DNA of 64,000 nucleotides, taken from positions 372,001 to 436,000 of the forward strand of contig NZ_CP126970.1 in assembly GCF_030252185.1 (NCBI RefSeq). The letters are read 5' to 3'. The position numbers were made by a program, and so were the translations under genes. Shown here in pieces: positions 26,968 to 35,637 of this stretch. The notes below the pieces were generated by a model. It was not told the DNA's origin. It was given only the letters and a program-made list of their open reading frames with translations, and did no database searches. Numbering within the stretch: position 1 is the stretch's first letter; every line of letters starts with the position of its first letter. This stretch comes from Corynebacterium suedekumii. GTDB lineage: Bacteria > Actinomycetota > Actinomycetes > Mycobacteriales > Mycobacteriaceae.

Positions 26968-28233
26968 ATGGCTCGGATGATGCGGACAATTCTGGCGGTG
27001 GGGGCGGCACCCGCAACTGCGGCACCCGCGGAAGCGTCATCAGTGGTCGACCCCTTCTACTCCCCTCCTGCGGCGGTCCCCGCCACCCCGGGGACGGTCA
27101 TGCGCACGCAGCCGACCCAGCACCTGTTCAACGTCCTCGGCCCCGACTTCCCGGGGCACGCCACCCGGATGCTGTACACCACCCTCACCGAGGCGGATGA
27201 CCCCGTGGCCGCATCCGGCACCGTCATCGAACCCACCCGCCCCTGGTCCGGAAAGGGCCCCACCCCGACGGTGGTCATCGCGCCCGGCACCCGGGGGCAG
27301 GCCGATTCCTGCGCCCCGTCGCAGGGCCCGTTGATGACGGGCAACGTCGACCTTCCGGAACAGACCGTCGCCTTCAACTACGACCTGATGTCGGTGTACT
27401 GGGCCACCACCGCGGGCATGCGGGTCATCGTCCCCGACTACATCGGGCTGGGAACCCCCGGCATCCACGCCTACGTCAACACCTGGGAATCCGCCCGGGC
27501 CGTCCTCGACGGTGCGCGGGCCGGGCTGGCCGTCGCCGGCGTCCCCGACGACTCCCCCGTCGGGTTCTACGGCTACTCCCAGGGCGGTGGTGCCGCGGCC
27601 GGCGCCGCCGAACTGCACGCCACCTACGCCCCGGAGCTCAACCTCCGCGGCACCTTCGCCGGCGCCCCACCCGCCGACCTCGAGGTGGTCATGCCCGCGG
27701 TGGACCGCAGCAGCATCGTCGGCGTCCTCGGCTACGCCGTCAACGGTTTCGCCGAGCGCGACCCCGAGTTCGCCCACGCCATCGACGAGGTGTTCAACGA
27801 CCGGGGCCGGGCATTCCTCGCCGACGCCGCCGCCAGCTGCATCATCGACTCCGTGCTCACCCAGGCGTTCACCGACTCCCGGACCCTGACCACCACCGGC
27901 GAATCCTTCGCCGAGGTCAGCGAACGCGACCCGCGGATCTCCCGCGTGCTCGCCGCGCAGCGGCTGGGCCGGGCGCCGGTGACCGGGCCGATCATGATCA
28001 GCAACGGTGTCCACGACGACATCATCCCCGCCTCGCAGGCCACCCAACTCGGCCGCGATCTCTGCGGCCACGGTGGCACCGTGTCCTATCTGGCCAATCT
28101 CACCCCGCCGGTCATGCCCGGGTGGGGCATCAATCACGGGGCCCCGATGGTCGGGGATCTACCGACTTCGATGGGCTACATGGTCGACCGCTTCAACGGC
28201 GCCCCGGCCCCCGACACCTGCGGACGGTTCTGA
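26968..28233 (+). CDS. secreted lipase (LIP/secretory lipase family)
   Basis: Alpha/beta hydrolase of 421 residues. The nucleophile is Ser204 in GYSQGGG; family features include VIAPGTRGQADSCAPSQG, VIVPDYIGLGTPG and the late GVHDDIIPA and NHGAPM segments that provide Asp and His. Cysteines 115 and others could pair outside the cell. The signal peptide ends TAAPAEAS but its hydrophobic core (TILAVGAAPATA) is unusually short, so export may be weak or a few codons may be missing. ATG 26968 lies 8 nt behind TACATT (26954-26959), again leaderless. The terminator at 28240 follows. Confidence 0.85.
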   Translation: MARMMRTILAVGAAPATAAPAEASSVVDPFYSPPAAVPATPGTVMRTQPTQHLFNVLGPDFPGHATRMLYTTLTEADDPVAASGTVIEPTRPWSGKGPTPTVVIAPGTRGQADSCAPSQGPLMTGNVDLPEQTVAFNYDLMSVYWATTAGMRVIVPDYIGLGTPGIHAYVNTWESARAVLDGARAGLAVAGVPDDSPVGFYGYSQGGGAAAGAAELHATYAPELNLRGTFAGAPPADLEVVMPAVDRSSIVGVLGYAVNGFAERDPEFAHAIDEVFNDRGRAFLADAAASCIIDSVLTQAFTDSRTLTTTGESFAEVSERDPRISRVLAAQRLGRAPVTGPIMISNGVHDDIIPASQATQLGRDLCGHGGTVSYLANLTPPVMPGWGINHGAPMVGDLPTSMGYMVDRFNGAPAPDTCGRF

Positions 28234-28239
28234 CGCGAC

Positions 28240-28275
28240 GGCGCCCGCTCCCCCGTTAGTGGGGAAGCGGGCGCC
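28240..28275. terminator. bidirectional terminator between lipase and clpC
   Basis: Ten-base arms GGCGCCCGCT / AGCGGGCGCC extended inward by CCCC/GGGG, with a small loop around GTTAGT. It sits in the 54-bp gap between two convergent genes. U-tracts are weak in both directions, as usual in high-GC actinobacteria. Confidence 0.75.
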
Positions 28276-28287
28276 GCCAACTCACGG

Positions 28288-31023
28288 TCAGCTCTGCGGC
28301 TGCGGCTGTGCGCCGCCGGCCGGGGCCGGGCCGTCGTCCGGACCCTCACCCGGGGTGCCCAGTTCGGTGGGCACGTCCGGGGTGAGGACCTCGGAGTCGT
28401 CTTCCGCGTTCTCCACGTCGCGGACCGCCTCAGCGGCCTCCGGGGAGATCTCGGAGAAGGTGCCCTCCGGCAGGGGCTTCGGGCGCGGGGTGAAGGTGAA
28501 GGTGGCACCGTCGGTGTCCTTCGACTCCCCGTCCCAGCCGTCGACGTCGACGGTGACGATCTCGCCGGCGCCGAGCTCACCGAAGAGGATCTTCTCGGAC
28601 ATGGCGTCCTCAACCTCACGCTGGATGGTGCGACGCAGCGGGCGGGCACCGAGGACCGGGTCGAAACCACGCTGGGCCAGGAGTGCCTTGGCCTTGTCCG
28701 TGATCTCGATGCCCATGTCCTTGGCGGCCAGGGCCTTCTCCACGCGGCCGATGAGCAGCTCGACCATCTGGACGATCTCGTCGCGGGTGAGCTGGTGGAA
28801 GACCACGATCTCGTCGATACGGTTGAGGAACTCGGGGCGGAAGTGCTTCTTCAGCTCGTCGTTGACCTTGTTCTTCATCCGCTCGTACTGGGCGTCGGAG
28901 TCGGACTCCGCGGACCCGGAGAAACCCATGCCCACGGCCTTGGAGATGTCCTGCGTGCCCAGGTTCGAGGTGAAGATGAGCACGGTGTTCTTGAAGTCGA
29001 CGACGCGACCCTGGCCGTCGGTGAGGCGACCGTCCTCGAGGACCTGCAGGAGGGTGTTGTAGATCTCCTTGTGGGCCTTCTCGATCTCGTCGAAGAGCAC
29101 GACGGAGAACGGCTTACGGCGCACCTTCTCCGTGAGCTGGCCGCCCTCCTCGTAGCCGACGTAACCCGGAGGTGCACCGAACAGACGTGACGCGGTGAAG
29201 CGGTCGTGGAACTCACCCATGTCGATCTGGATGAGGGCGTCGTCCTCGCCGAAGAGGAACTCGGCGAGCGCCTTCGACAGCTCGGTCTTACCCACACCGG
29301 ACGGGCCGGCGAAGATGAAGGAACCGGACGGACGCTTCGGGTCCTTGAGGCCCGCACGGGTGCGGCGAATGGCCCGGGAGACGGCCTTGACGGCCTCGTT
29401 CTGGCCGATGATCCGCTTGTGCAGCTCATCTTCCATACGCAGCAGACGGGAGGACTCCTCCTCGGTGAGCTTGAACACGGGGATGCCGGTCCAGGCGCCG
29501 AGGACCTCGGCGATCTGCTCCTCGCCGACCTCGGCGATCTCCTCGAGGTCACCGGAGCGCCACTGCTTCTCCTTCTCGGCGCGTTCCTCACCGAGCTTGC
29601 GCTCCTTGTCGCGCAGGCCGGCGGCCTTCTCGAAGTCCTGGTCGTCGATCGCCGCCTCCTTCTCGCGGCGGACGTCGGCGATGCGCTCGTCGATCTCGCG
29701 CAGCCCCTCCGGAGCGGTCATGCGCTTGATGCGCATGCGGGCACCGGCCTCGTCGATGAGGTCGACGGCCTTGTCCGGCAGGAAGCGGTCGTTGATGTAC
29801 CGGTCCGACAGGTTGGCGGCCGCGGTGAGGGCACCGTCGGTGATGGAGACTCGGTGGTGCGCCTCGTAGCGGTCGCGCAGACCCTTGAGGATCTCGATGG
29901 TCAGCTCGACGGACGGCTCCGGCACCTGCACCGGCTGGAAACGACGCTCGAGGGCGGCGTCCTTCTCGATGTGCTTGCGGTACTCGTCCAGCGTCGTGGC
30001 ACCGATGGTCTGCAGCTCACCTCGGGCCAGCTTCGGCTTGAGCAGCGAGGCGGCGTCGATGGCACCTTCAGCGGCGCCGGCACCGACGAGGGTGTGGATC
30101 TCGTCGATGAACAGGATGATGTCGCCGCGCTGGTTGATCTCCTTGAGCACCTTCTTCAGGCGCTCCTCGAAGTCACCGCGGTAACGGGAGCCCGCGACCA
30201 GGGAGCCGAGGTCGAGGGAGTAGACCTGCTTGTCCTTGAGAGTCTCCGGGACCTTGCCGTTGACGATGTCGAGGGCCAGGCCCTCGACCACGGCGGTCTT
30301 ACCCACGCCGGGCTCACCGATGAGCACCGGGTTGTTCTTGGTACGACGCGAGAGCACCTGCATGATGCGCTCGATCTCCTGGCCTCGGCCGACGACGGGG
30401 TCGAGCTTGCCGTCGCGGGCGGCCTGGGTGAGGTTGCGGCCGAACTGGTCGAGCACGAGCGAGTTGGAGCGCTCGCCCGGGCCACCCTGCCCCTGCGGGC
30501 CACCGCGGCCGGCGCCGGCACCGGCACCGACGGCGCCACCGGCGGCCTGATCCGGGGTGCCCTCCGGGTTGCTGCCCTGGCCGCCCTCGTAACCGGAGAG
30601 CAGCTGGATGACCTGCTGGCGCACGCGCGGCAGATCGGCGCCGAGCTTGACCAGCACCTGAGCCGCCACGCCCTCGCCCTCACGGATGAGGCCGAGGAGG
30701 AGGAACTCGGTTCCGATGTACTTGTGCCCCATCTGCAGGCCTTCACGCAGGGAGAGCTCGAGGACCTTCTTGGCGCGCGGAGTAAAGGGAATGTGGCCGG
30801 TGTGCGGCTGAGTGCCGTGGCCGATGATCTCCTCGACCTCGGAACGCACGGCGTCCAGGGAGATACCCATGGATTCCAGGGCCTTCGCGGCGACACCCTC
30901 ACCTTCGTGGATGAGGCCGAGCAGGATGTGCTCGGTGCCGATGTAATTGTGGTTGAGCATGCGCGCTTCCTCCTGTGCGAGGACGATGACGCGACGTGCC
31001 CGGTCGGTGAACCGTTCGAACAT
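28288..31023 (-). CDS. clpC: ATP-dependent Clp protease ATPase subunit ClpC
   Basis: HSP100 unfoldase that feeds ClpP in regulated proteolysis. The 911 residues comprise the double Clp N-domain (1-150), a Gly-rich linker, AAA-1 with GEPGVGKTA, the UVR segment ([18 protein letters not shown]), AAA-2 with GPSGVGKTE, and a D2-small domain. After it comes a 60-residue acidic and Pro/Gln-rich tail ending [16 protein letters not shown] 31023 follows AGGGGTAG. The gene is essential in mycobacteria. A -10 box TACAGT at 31065-31060 and a ClgR-like element at 31143 mark its control region. Confidence 0.97.
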   Translation of the reverse strand: MFERFTDRARRVIVLAQEEARMLNHNYIGTEHILLGLIHEGEGVAAKALESMGISLDAVRSEVEEIIGHGTQPHTGHIPFTPRAKKVLELSLREGLQMGHKYIGTEFLLLGLIREGEGVAAQVLVKLGADLPRVRQQVIQLLSGYEGGQGSNPEGTPDQAAGGAVGAGAGAGRGGPQGQGGPGERSNSLVLDQFGRNLTQAARDGKLDPVVGRGQEIERIMQVLSRRTKNNPVLIGEPGVGKTAVVEGLALDIVNGKVPETLKDKQVYSLDLGSLVAGSRYRGDFEERLKKVLKEINQRGDIILFIDEIHTLVGAGAAEGAIDAASLLKPKLARGELQTIGATTLDEYRKHIEKDAALERRFQPVQVPEPSVELTIEILKGLRDRYEAHHRVSITDGALTAAANLSDRYINDRFLPDKAVDLIDEAGARMRIKRMTAPEGLREIDERIADVRREKEAAIDDQDFEKAAGLRDKERKLGEERAEKEKQWRSGDLEEIAEVGEEQIAEVLGAWTGIPVFKLTEEESSRLLRMEDELHKRIIGQNEAVKAVSRAIRRTRAGLKDPKRPSGSFIFAGPSGVGKTELSKALAEFLFGEDDALIQIDMGEFHDRFTASRLFGAPPGYVGYEEGGQLTEKVRRKPFSVVLFDEIEKAHKEIYNTLLQVLEDGRLTDGQGRVVDFKNTVLIFTSNLGTQDISKAVGMGFSGSAESDSDAQYERMKNKVNDELKKHFRPEFLNRIDEIVVFHQLTRDEIVQMVELLIGRVEKALAAKDMGIEITDKAKALLAQRGFDPVLGARPLRRTIQREVEDAMSEKILFGELGAGEIVTVDVDGWDGESKDTDGATFTFTPRPKPLPEGTFSEISPEAAEAVRDVENAEDDSEVLTPDVPTELGTPGEGPDDGPAPAGGAQPQPQS

Positions 31024-31142
31024 GACTACCCCTAACCGTTTGTTCCTAACTTGTCACCCACTGTAACGCCCGCGTCCCCGAATCTATTTGCACTCGCCTT
31101 TCCGAAGTGCCAGAAAACGGTCATCTTTCCTGGTCAGAGCCA

Positions 31143-31160
31143 TGTACGCCGGTAGCGAAC
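31143..31160. promoter_or_regulatory. candidate ClgR binding site upstream of clpC
   Basis: TGTACGCCGGTAGCGAAC contains the CGC-N5-GCG core and fits the C. glutamicum ClgR consensus I remember at all but one fixed position. It lies 120 bp before the clpC start; ClgR is known to activate clpC there. It is also 69 bp before the divergent SDR gene. The remaining 31024-31228 sequence shows only the clpC -10 box. Confidence 0.4.
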
Positions 31161-31228
31161 AGCCCGCTGGAGCAGGCGCGCCTAGGCTCGGTGGGTAGTT
31201 GCCCACCCCGATCCTGAGGAGACCTCTG

Positions 31229-32230
31229 ATGAGCAGCACCCCGATCACCGACCGCGACACCATCCAGACCTGGCTGGAGCACCCCACCGGAGGCCCCGCG
31301 CTCCGCGGCTTCCTGGAGCGGGCCGGGTCCGACGTCGACCAGCTCGCCCCCGCCTACGGCCTGCCGCTGGGCAAGCTCGTCGACCTCTCCGGCGGAAAGA
31401 TGTCGCAGGAGGCGATCGACGCCATCGTGCGCGACGCCAACGGCGGCGAGATCCCGGCGGCCGCGGAGCAGTCGGCATCGTCCTCCGGTCACCGCTTCGA
31501 GGGCAGGACGATCATCGTCACCGGCGCCGCCAACGGCATCGGCCGGGCCACCGCCCGCCGGGCCGTGGCGGAGGGCGCGAAGGTCATCGCCACCGACATC
31601 TCCGGTGACGGCCTGGCCTCACTCGCCGAAGAGCTCGGATCCGGGCAGGTCATCACCGTCACCGCCGACCTTTCCGACGCCGCCGCCGTCGACGAGATCG
31701 TCGCCGCTGCGGACGGTCAGATCGACGGGCTGGCCAACGTGGCCGGCATCATGGACAACTTCGCCGCCATCCATGAGGTCACCGACGAGGTGTGGGCGCG
31801 GGTGTTCAACGTCAACGTCACCGGCCTCATGCGTCTGACGAGGGCGGTCAGCGCCCGGATGCTGGAGAACGGTGGCGGGTCGATCGTCAACGTCGCCTCC
31901 GAGGCGGCGCTGCGCGGCTCCGCTGCGGGCACGGCCTACACCGCGTCGAAGCACGCGGTGGTCGGCATCACCAAGTCCATGGCCGTGATGTACGCCCAGG
32001 CCGGTATCCGCACCAACGTCACCGTGCCTGGCGCGGTGGCCACCGGCATCGCGGTACCGAAGGACGTGGGCGAGTTCGGCAACGAGCGGATGACCTCCTA
32101 CCGCCCCAACATCCCCGCCATGACCACGGCGGAGGAGCAGGCGGCGACCATCCTGTGGCTGCTCTCCGACGACGCCGCCGCGGTCAACGGTGCCGTCCTG
32201 GCCGTCGACGGCGGCTGGTCCGCCGTCTAG
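31229..32230 (+). CDS. short-chain dehydrogenase/reductase with an extra N-terminal helical domain
   Basis: The 333-residue protein has a classical SDR core from residue 90: cofactor motif TGAANGIG (98-105), Asp123 after beta-2 suggesting NAD preference, NVAG-like ANVAG, catalytic Ser224, Tyr237 and Lys241 (AYTASKHAVV), and the C-terminal AVDGGWSAV. The first 85 residues are an unusual extension (TWLEHPTGGPALRGFLERAG and GLPLGKLVDLSGGKMS) ending in a Ser/Ala linker; I do not recognise it with certainty. ATG 31229 follows GAGGAGA. Substrate unknown. It ends 4 bp from the convergent exporter gene. Confidence 0.85.
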   Translation: MSSTPITDRDTIQTWLEHPTGGPALRGFLERAGSDVDQLAPAYGLPLGKLVDLSGGKMSQEAIDAIVRDANGGEIPAAAEQSASSSGHRFEGRTIIVTGAANGIGRATARRAVAEGAKVIATDISGDGLASLAEELGSGQVITVTADLSDAAAVDEIVAAADGQIDGLANVAGIMDNFAAIHEVTDEVWARVFNVNVTGLMRLTRAVSARMLENGGGSIVNVASEAALRGSAAGTAYTASKHAVVGITKSMAVMYAQAGIRTNVTVPGAVATGIAVPKDVGEFGNERMTSYRPNIPAMTTAEEQAATILWLLSDDAAAVNGAVLAVDGGWSAV

Positions 32231-32234
32231 CAGG

Positions 32235-33674
32235 TCACGCGGCCTGACCGTCCTCCTGCTGGTTCTCCGCCACCTTGGTGACGAAGGGGCTGGCCAGCAG
32301 GACGAAGACGGCCATGATCCCGGCGACGACGAACGCGGTGTGCGCACCGTCGGCGGTGGCCTGCGCCAGTTCCGCGCCCCCGTCAAGGGAGGCCTGGGTG
32401 CCGAAGGACAGCGACGCGATGAGCACTGCGGTGCCGGTCGCGCCGGCCAGCTGCTGGAGGGTGTTGAGGATCGCCGAACCGTGACCGTAGAGCCGCGACG
32501 GCAGGGAGCCGAGTGCGGTGGTCATGAGCGGGGTCATCATCAGCGCCAGACCGAGGGAGAACACGAGGTGCATGATGATGACCTCGGTGATGGTGGAGTC
32601 GATGTCCAGGCGGGTCATCGCCCACACGCCGGCGGTGAGCAGCACTGCGCCGGGGATGAGGAGGGGGCGGGGACCGACGGCGTCGTAAAGCCGGCCGATG
32701 AACGGTGCCAGCAGGCCGGACGCGAGGCCGCCGGGCATGACCAGCAGGCCGGTGACCAGGGCGGAGACTCCGAGCGCGGTCTGCAGGTAGATGGGCAGGA
32801 CCATGATCACGCCGAGCAGGGTACCCATGACCAGCAGCGCGACGACGACGGAGACGGTGTAGTTGCGGATGGTGAACGGGCGCAGATCCAGCAGCGGGGT
32901 CTCGAGCCGGAGCTGACGCCAGACGAACAGGGCCAGGGCGATGACACCGACGACGGCGACGATGACCGCCGTGCCCGGGTTGGTGCCCAGGGAGCTCAGC
33001 GCGTAGACGAGGCCACCGAACGCGAGGCCGGCGAGGACGACCGACAGCGGGTCGAAGGGCGCGCGGGTGGTCTCCCCGATGTTGCGGATGAAGAAGCCGC
33101 CCAGGACGAGGGCGACAGCGATGAGCGGGACGACCAGCCAGAACAGCCAGTGCCAGGTGAGACGGTTGAGGACGAAACCGGAGACCGTCGGGCCGAGCGC
33201 CGGGGCGACGGACATGACGATCGAGATGATGCCCATGATCGATCCGCGGCGATTCGCGGGCACGACGGTGAGCGCGACGGTCATGAGCAGCGGCATGATC
33301 AGCGCCGTGCCCACCGCCTGGACGATGCGGCCGGTGAGCAGCACCGCGAACGTCGGCGCGGCGGCGGCGACGACGGTACCCACGAGGAAGCTCGCCACCG
33401 CAGCGAGGAACACCTGCTTGGTGGAGAAGCGCTGCAGCACCCAGCCGGTGGTGGGGATGACCACGGCCATGGTGAGCATGAATCCGGTGGTCAGCCACTG
33501 AGCGGTGGTGGCGGGGATGTCGAAGTCCGCCATGATCGACGGCAGTGCCACCGACAGGATCGTCTCGTTGAGGAACATCACCAACGCCGACGCCACCAGG
33601 ACGGTGAGGATGATCTTCACTTCGGCGGACAGGGTCCGGTCTGCCGGGCGGTCGGTGGACGCGGGGGAACTCAC
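32235..33674 (-). CDS. MFS multidrug exporter, DHA2 (EmrB/QacA) family, copy 1
   Basis: A 479-residue proton-coupled exporter with about fourteen membrane helices. Motifs are the helix-1 stretch NETILSVALPSIMADF, WLTTGFML in helix 2, and motif C-like GPTVSGFVLNRLTWHWLFW, typical of DHA2. Substrate is unknown. It is clearly paralogous to the exporter at 35638-37086 along its whole length. The start is GTG 33674. Upstream, two TTCGACAT direct repeats 13 bp apart (33695-33715) could be an operator. The terminal residues ENQQEDGQAA are cytoplasmic. Confidence 0.92.
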   Translation of the reverse strand: MSSPASTDRPADRTLSAEVKIILTVLVASALVMFLNETILSVALPSIMADFDIPATTAQWLTTGFMLTMAVVIPTTGWVLQRFSTKQVFLAAVASFLVGTVVAAAAPTFAVLLTGRIVQAVGTALIMPLLMTVALTVVPANRRGSIMGIISIVMSVAPALGPTVSGFVLNRLTWHWLFWLVVPLIAVALVLGGFFIRNIGETTRAPFDPLSVVLAGLAFGGLVYALSSLGTNPGTAVIVAVVGVIALALFVWRQLRLETPLLDLRPFTIRNYTVSVVVALLVMGTLLGVIMVLPIYLQTALGVSALVTGLLVMPGGLASGLLAPFIGRLYDAVGPRPLLIPGAVLLTAGVWAMTRLDIDSTITEVIIMHLVFSLGLALMMTPLMTTALGSLPSRLYGHGSAILNTLQQLAGATGTAVLIASLSFGTQASLDGGAELAQATADGAHTAFVVAGIMAVFVLLASPFVTKVAENQQEDGQAA

Positions 33675-33765
33675 GGAAAGGGCCTCTCAGAACAATGTCG
33701 AATCACTATGTCGAAACAAAGAGGATCAGACTAGCCGGTGCGGCCCTGTCGCGCGAATCCGCCGT

Positions 33766-33990
33766 TCAGGTCCAGAGTTTCCACCATTTTCGTTCGGACT
33801 GTCGGGTGTGCGGCGGCTCGGGAATGTACTCCGCCTGCCGCACCATGGCCGCCGGCCGGGACTCCACGGGAGGGGACCCGGGATCCGGTTCCGGCGGTGG
33901 GTCGGGTTCCGGTTGCGGTTCCGGAGGCGGCTCCGCCGGTGGCGGCTCAGGGGGCGGTTGTTCGGCGGTGTTCCCGGCGCCGGGCCCCGT
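33766..33990 (-). other. Pro-Glu-rich reading frame continuing in phase behind the roadblock gene stop
   Basis: After the TGA of the roadblock gene (33993-33991) the same frame stays open for 74 codons to TGA at 33768-33766. It begins TGPGAGNTAEQPPPEPPP, runs through repeated PPPEP and PEPQPEPDP units, and ends SERKWWKLWT. Such Pro-Glu repeats followed by a Trp-rich basic tip resemble real protein tails. It has no start codon with a ribosome-binding site, so it would be made only by UGA read-through, or it is a remnant cut off by a nonsense mutation. It fills most of the 316-bp gap before the exporter; the rest is the exporter promoter. Confidence 0.5.
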
Positions 33991-34365
33991 TCAAGCGAGC
34001 TGGTGCTTGCGCACGTTGGCCTTGACCGCCGCGCGCAGGAGGGCAAGGTTGCAGTGCTCGGAGGACACCGCCACGTAGACGAAGATGTTGTTGTCCAGCA
34101 TGCGGATGAGGTGGAGCTGGTTCTGGAGGGTGAGCAGCATGTCCTCGAGGCCGCCCTCGAGGCCGAGGGCGTTCATGGTCTTGAACTTCGCCTTGACCAT
34201 CTCGCCGTTGTAGGCGGCGGCGATGTCCAGGTCGAAGTCGTGGGAGCGGCTGATGGAGGCCAGCGACATGCCCGTGTCGAGGTCGACGACGGAGGCGCCA
34301 ATGAAGCCGTTGAGATCCTCGGCGATGTTGTTGAGAAAGTTGTTGAGCTGCTCCTGTTGAGACAT
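33991..34365 (-). CDS. roadblock/LC7-domain protein
   Basis: A 124-residue single roadblock/LC7 domain (IGASVVDLDTGMSLASIS, then LEDMLLTLQNQLHLIRML and FVYVAVSSEHCNLALLRAAV). Bacterial roadblock proteins such as MglB act as regulators or GTPase-activating partners of small Ras-like GTPases. The GTPase gene starts 159 bp away on the opposite strand, supporting such a pairing. ATG 34365 follows AAGGA and a TATAAC -10 box lies upstream. The frame continues past the stop into a Pro-Glu-rich tail (see 33766-33990). Confidence 0.85.
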   Translation of the reverse strand: MSQQEQLNNFLNNIAEDLNGFIGASVVDLDTGMSLASISRSHDFDLDIAAAYNGEMVKAKFKTMNALGLEGGLEDMLLTLQNQLHLIRMLDNNIFVYVAVSSEHCNLALLRAAVKANVRKHQLA

Positions 34366-34524
34366 GTCGTATATATCCTTCGTTATATGTGTGTTTCCTG
34401 AGGCATGGCCTGGGAAAATTACCTATCTATCAGGCATTACCCATTGAGAACGAGACTAGACAAACCGGGAAAACTTTTCAATACTTGAGCGTGTCGTCTC
34501 CGTCCCCGGAAAAGTAAGCGTGAT
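34366..34524. promoter_or_regulatory. AT-rich divergent promoter of the roadblock and GTPase genes
   Basis: This 159-bp gap is markedly more AT-rich than its surroundings. On the minus strand TATAAC and AAGGATATATACG lead to the roadblock ATG; on the plus strand the best -10 candidate is TACTTG near 34481. No clear operator is visible. Confidence 0.45.
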
Positions 34525-35169
34525 ATGAAACTGCCCCCTGTTCGACGTCGCCGCCACGGCAAGCTCGAGGAACTCACGGTCCCCGACCTGGACCCGTACC
34601 TCACCGTGCCCGATGACGCCCTCGTCGGCTCCGCCACGGATGCGGAGGTCATCTTCATCGGCCCGGTCGGCGTGGGCAAGACCACCGCCGTCGAGACCCT
34701 CTCCTCGGTCGTCCCCGTGAACACCGAGGTTGTCGCCGCCGCCCCCGACGAGTTCACCTCACCGTGGAAGAAGACCACCACCGTGGGCATCGACTACGGG
34801 ATGTGGGAACACCCGGACGGCTCGGTCGTGGGCCTGTTCGGCACCGCGGGGCAGGAGCGCTTCGACGATTCCCGCGCCCCGCTCAACAACCCCGACGCCG
34901 GCGTCGTGCTGTGGTTCTACGGCCAGCCCGACCTGCTGGAGGAACAGCTAGACGACTGGCTGGGACCGGCCGGTGGCCGGGACCAGGCACACCGCATGTG
35001 CATCGCCCTCAACTTCGTCGAGGAGGGCGCGGTCGAGGAGATGGACCGCATCCTGGCCGCGCGTGACCTGTCCGCCATTCCCGTCATCGTGGCCAACCCC
35101 CGGGAACACGACGACGTCGCCCGGGTCGTCTCGCAGGCGATCGGATTTCTCAAGGAGCTGCACTCATGA
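34525..35169 (+). CDS. small Ras-like GTPase, MglA/CvnD-like
   Basis: A 214-residue P-loop GTPase with P-loop GPVGVGKTT (46-54), a switch-I-like TTTVGIDYG (84-92) and G3 FGTAGQE (105-111), all as in MglA-type and conservon (CvnD) GTPases. The guanine-specifying G4 motif is degenerate: ALNFVEE (161-167) instead of NKxD. The first 40 residues are basic then acidic and not part of the G domain. It overlaps the second roadblock gene by ATGA, so the two are co-translated. The ribosome-binding site before ATG 34525 is weak. There is no kinase or DUF742 gene nearby, unlike Streptomyces conservons. Confidence 0.85.
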   Translation: MKLPPVRRRRHGKLEELTVPDLDPYLTVPDDALVGSATDAEVIFIGPVGVGKTTAVETLSSVVPVNTEVVAAAPDEFTSPWKKTTTVGIDYGMWEHPDGSVVGLFGTAGQERFDDSRAPLNNPDAGVVLWFYGQPDLLEEQLDDWLGPAGGRDQAHRMCIALNFVEEGAVEEMDRILAARDLSAIPVIVANPREHDDVARVVSQAIGFLKELHS

Positions 35170-35630
35170 CCACCGCTGAACTTCTCAACGCCCGCCACCG
35201 CCGGGTCCGTGGCCGCAACTTCGGCACCAACGACATCGCCGCGGCGGCGCTGCCCTACATGTCCCGGATGCGCCACCAGGTACCTGGCATCCACTCCATC
35301 GTGCTGGGCACCGGTGACGGCATCCACGTGTGCTCCATCGGCCTGAGCGACAACGTCGACGCCGCCCGCCTCGCCGCCCTGAACTCCTCCATGCTGGGGA
35401 TCTCCGGGGCACAGGCCGGGGTCATCGACCCGATCGACCCGGACAACCAGGACACCGTCGTCGCCGTCGCCCTGCCCAATGACCAGTACATCGGCATGGC
35501 CAAGATCGAACACAGCCCCGTCGGCCACCTCGTGCTCTGCCTGTTCGCCCGGGACACCCAGCTGGGCATGGTCGTCCACCAGGCGCGGCAGGCCGCCGCG
35601 GCGCTCGCGGAGTGGCTCGAGGAGGAGTAA
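35166..35630 (+). CDS. second roadblock/LC7-domain protein
   Basis: A 154-residue protein whose central part (VPGIHSIVLGTGDGIHVCSIG, start AARLAALNSSMLGI, later LVLCLFARDTQLGMVVHQARQAA) follows the roadblock/LC7 pattern of conservon CvnB proteins, with an N-terminal basic arm (ARHRRVRGRN). It starts within the GTPase stop (ATGA) behind AAGGAG and so is made with the GTPase. It probably binds or regulates it. It is convergent with the second exporter, with a 7-bp gap. Confidence 0.8.
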   Translation: MTTAELLNARHRRVRGRNFGTNDIAAAALPYMSRMRHQVPGIHSIVLGTGDGIHVCSIGLSDNVDAARLAALNSSMLGISGAQAGVIDPIDPDNQDTVVAVALPNDQYIGMAKIEHSPVGHLVLCLFARDTQLGMVVHQARQAAAALAEWLEEE

Positions 35631-35637
35631 CCCCCGA

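Noticed and set aside
33838..34000. Gly-Ser-rich protein on the plus strand over the Pro-Glu repeat
   Set aside because: It is the complement of the repeat; it lacks a ribosome-binding site and runs antisense into the roadblock gene.
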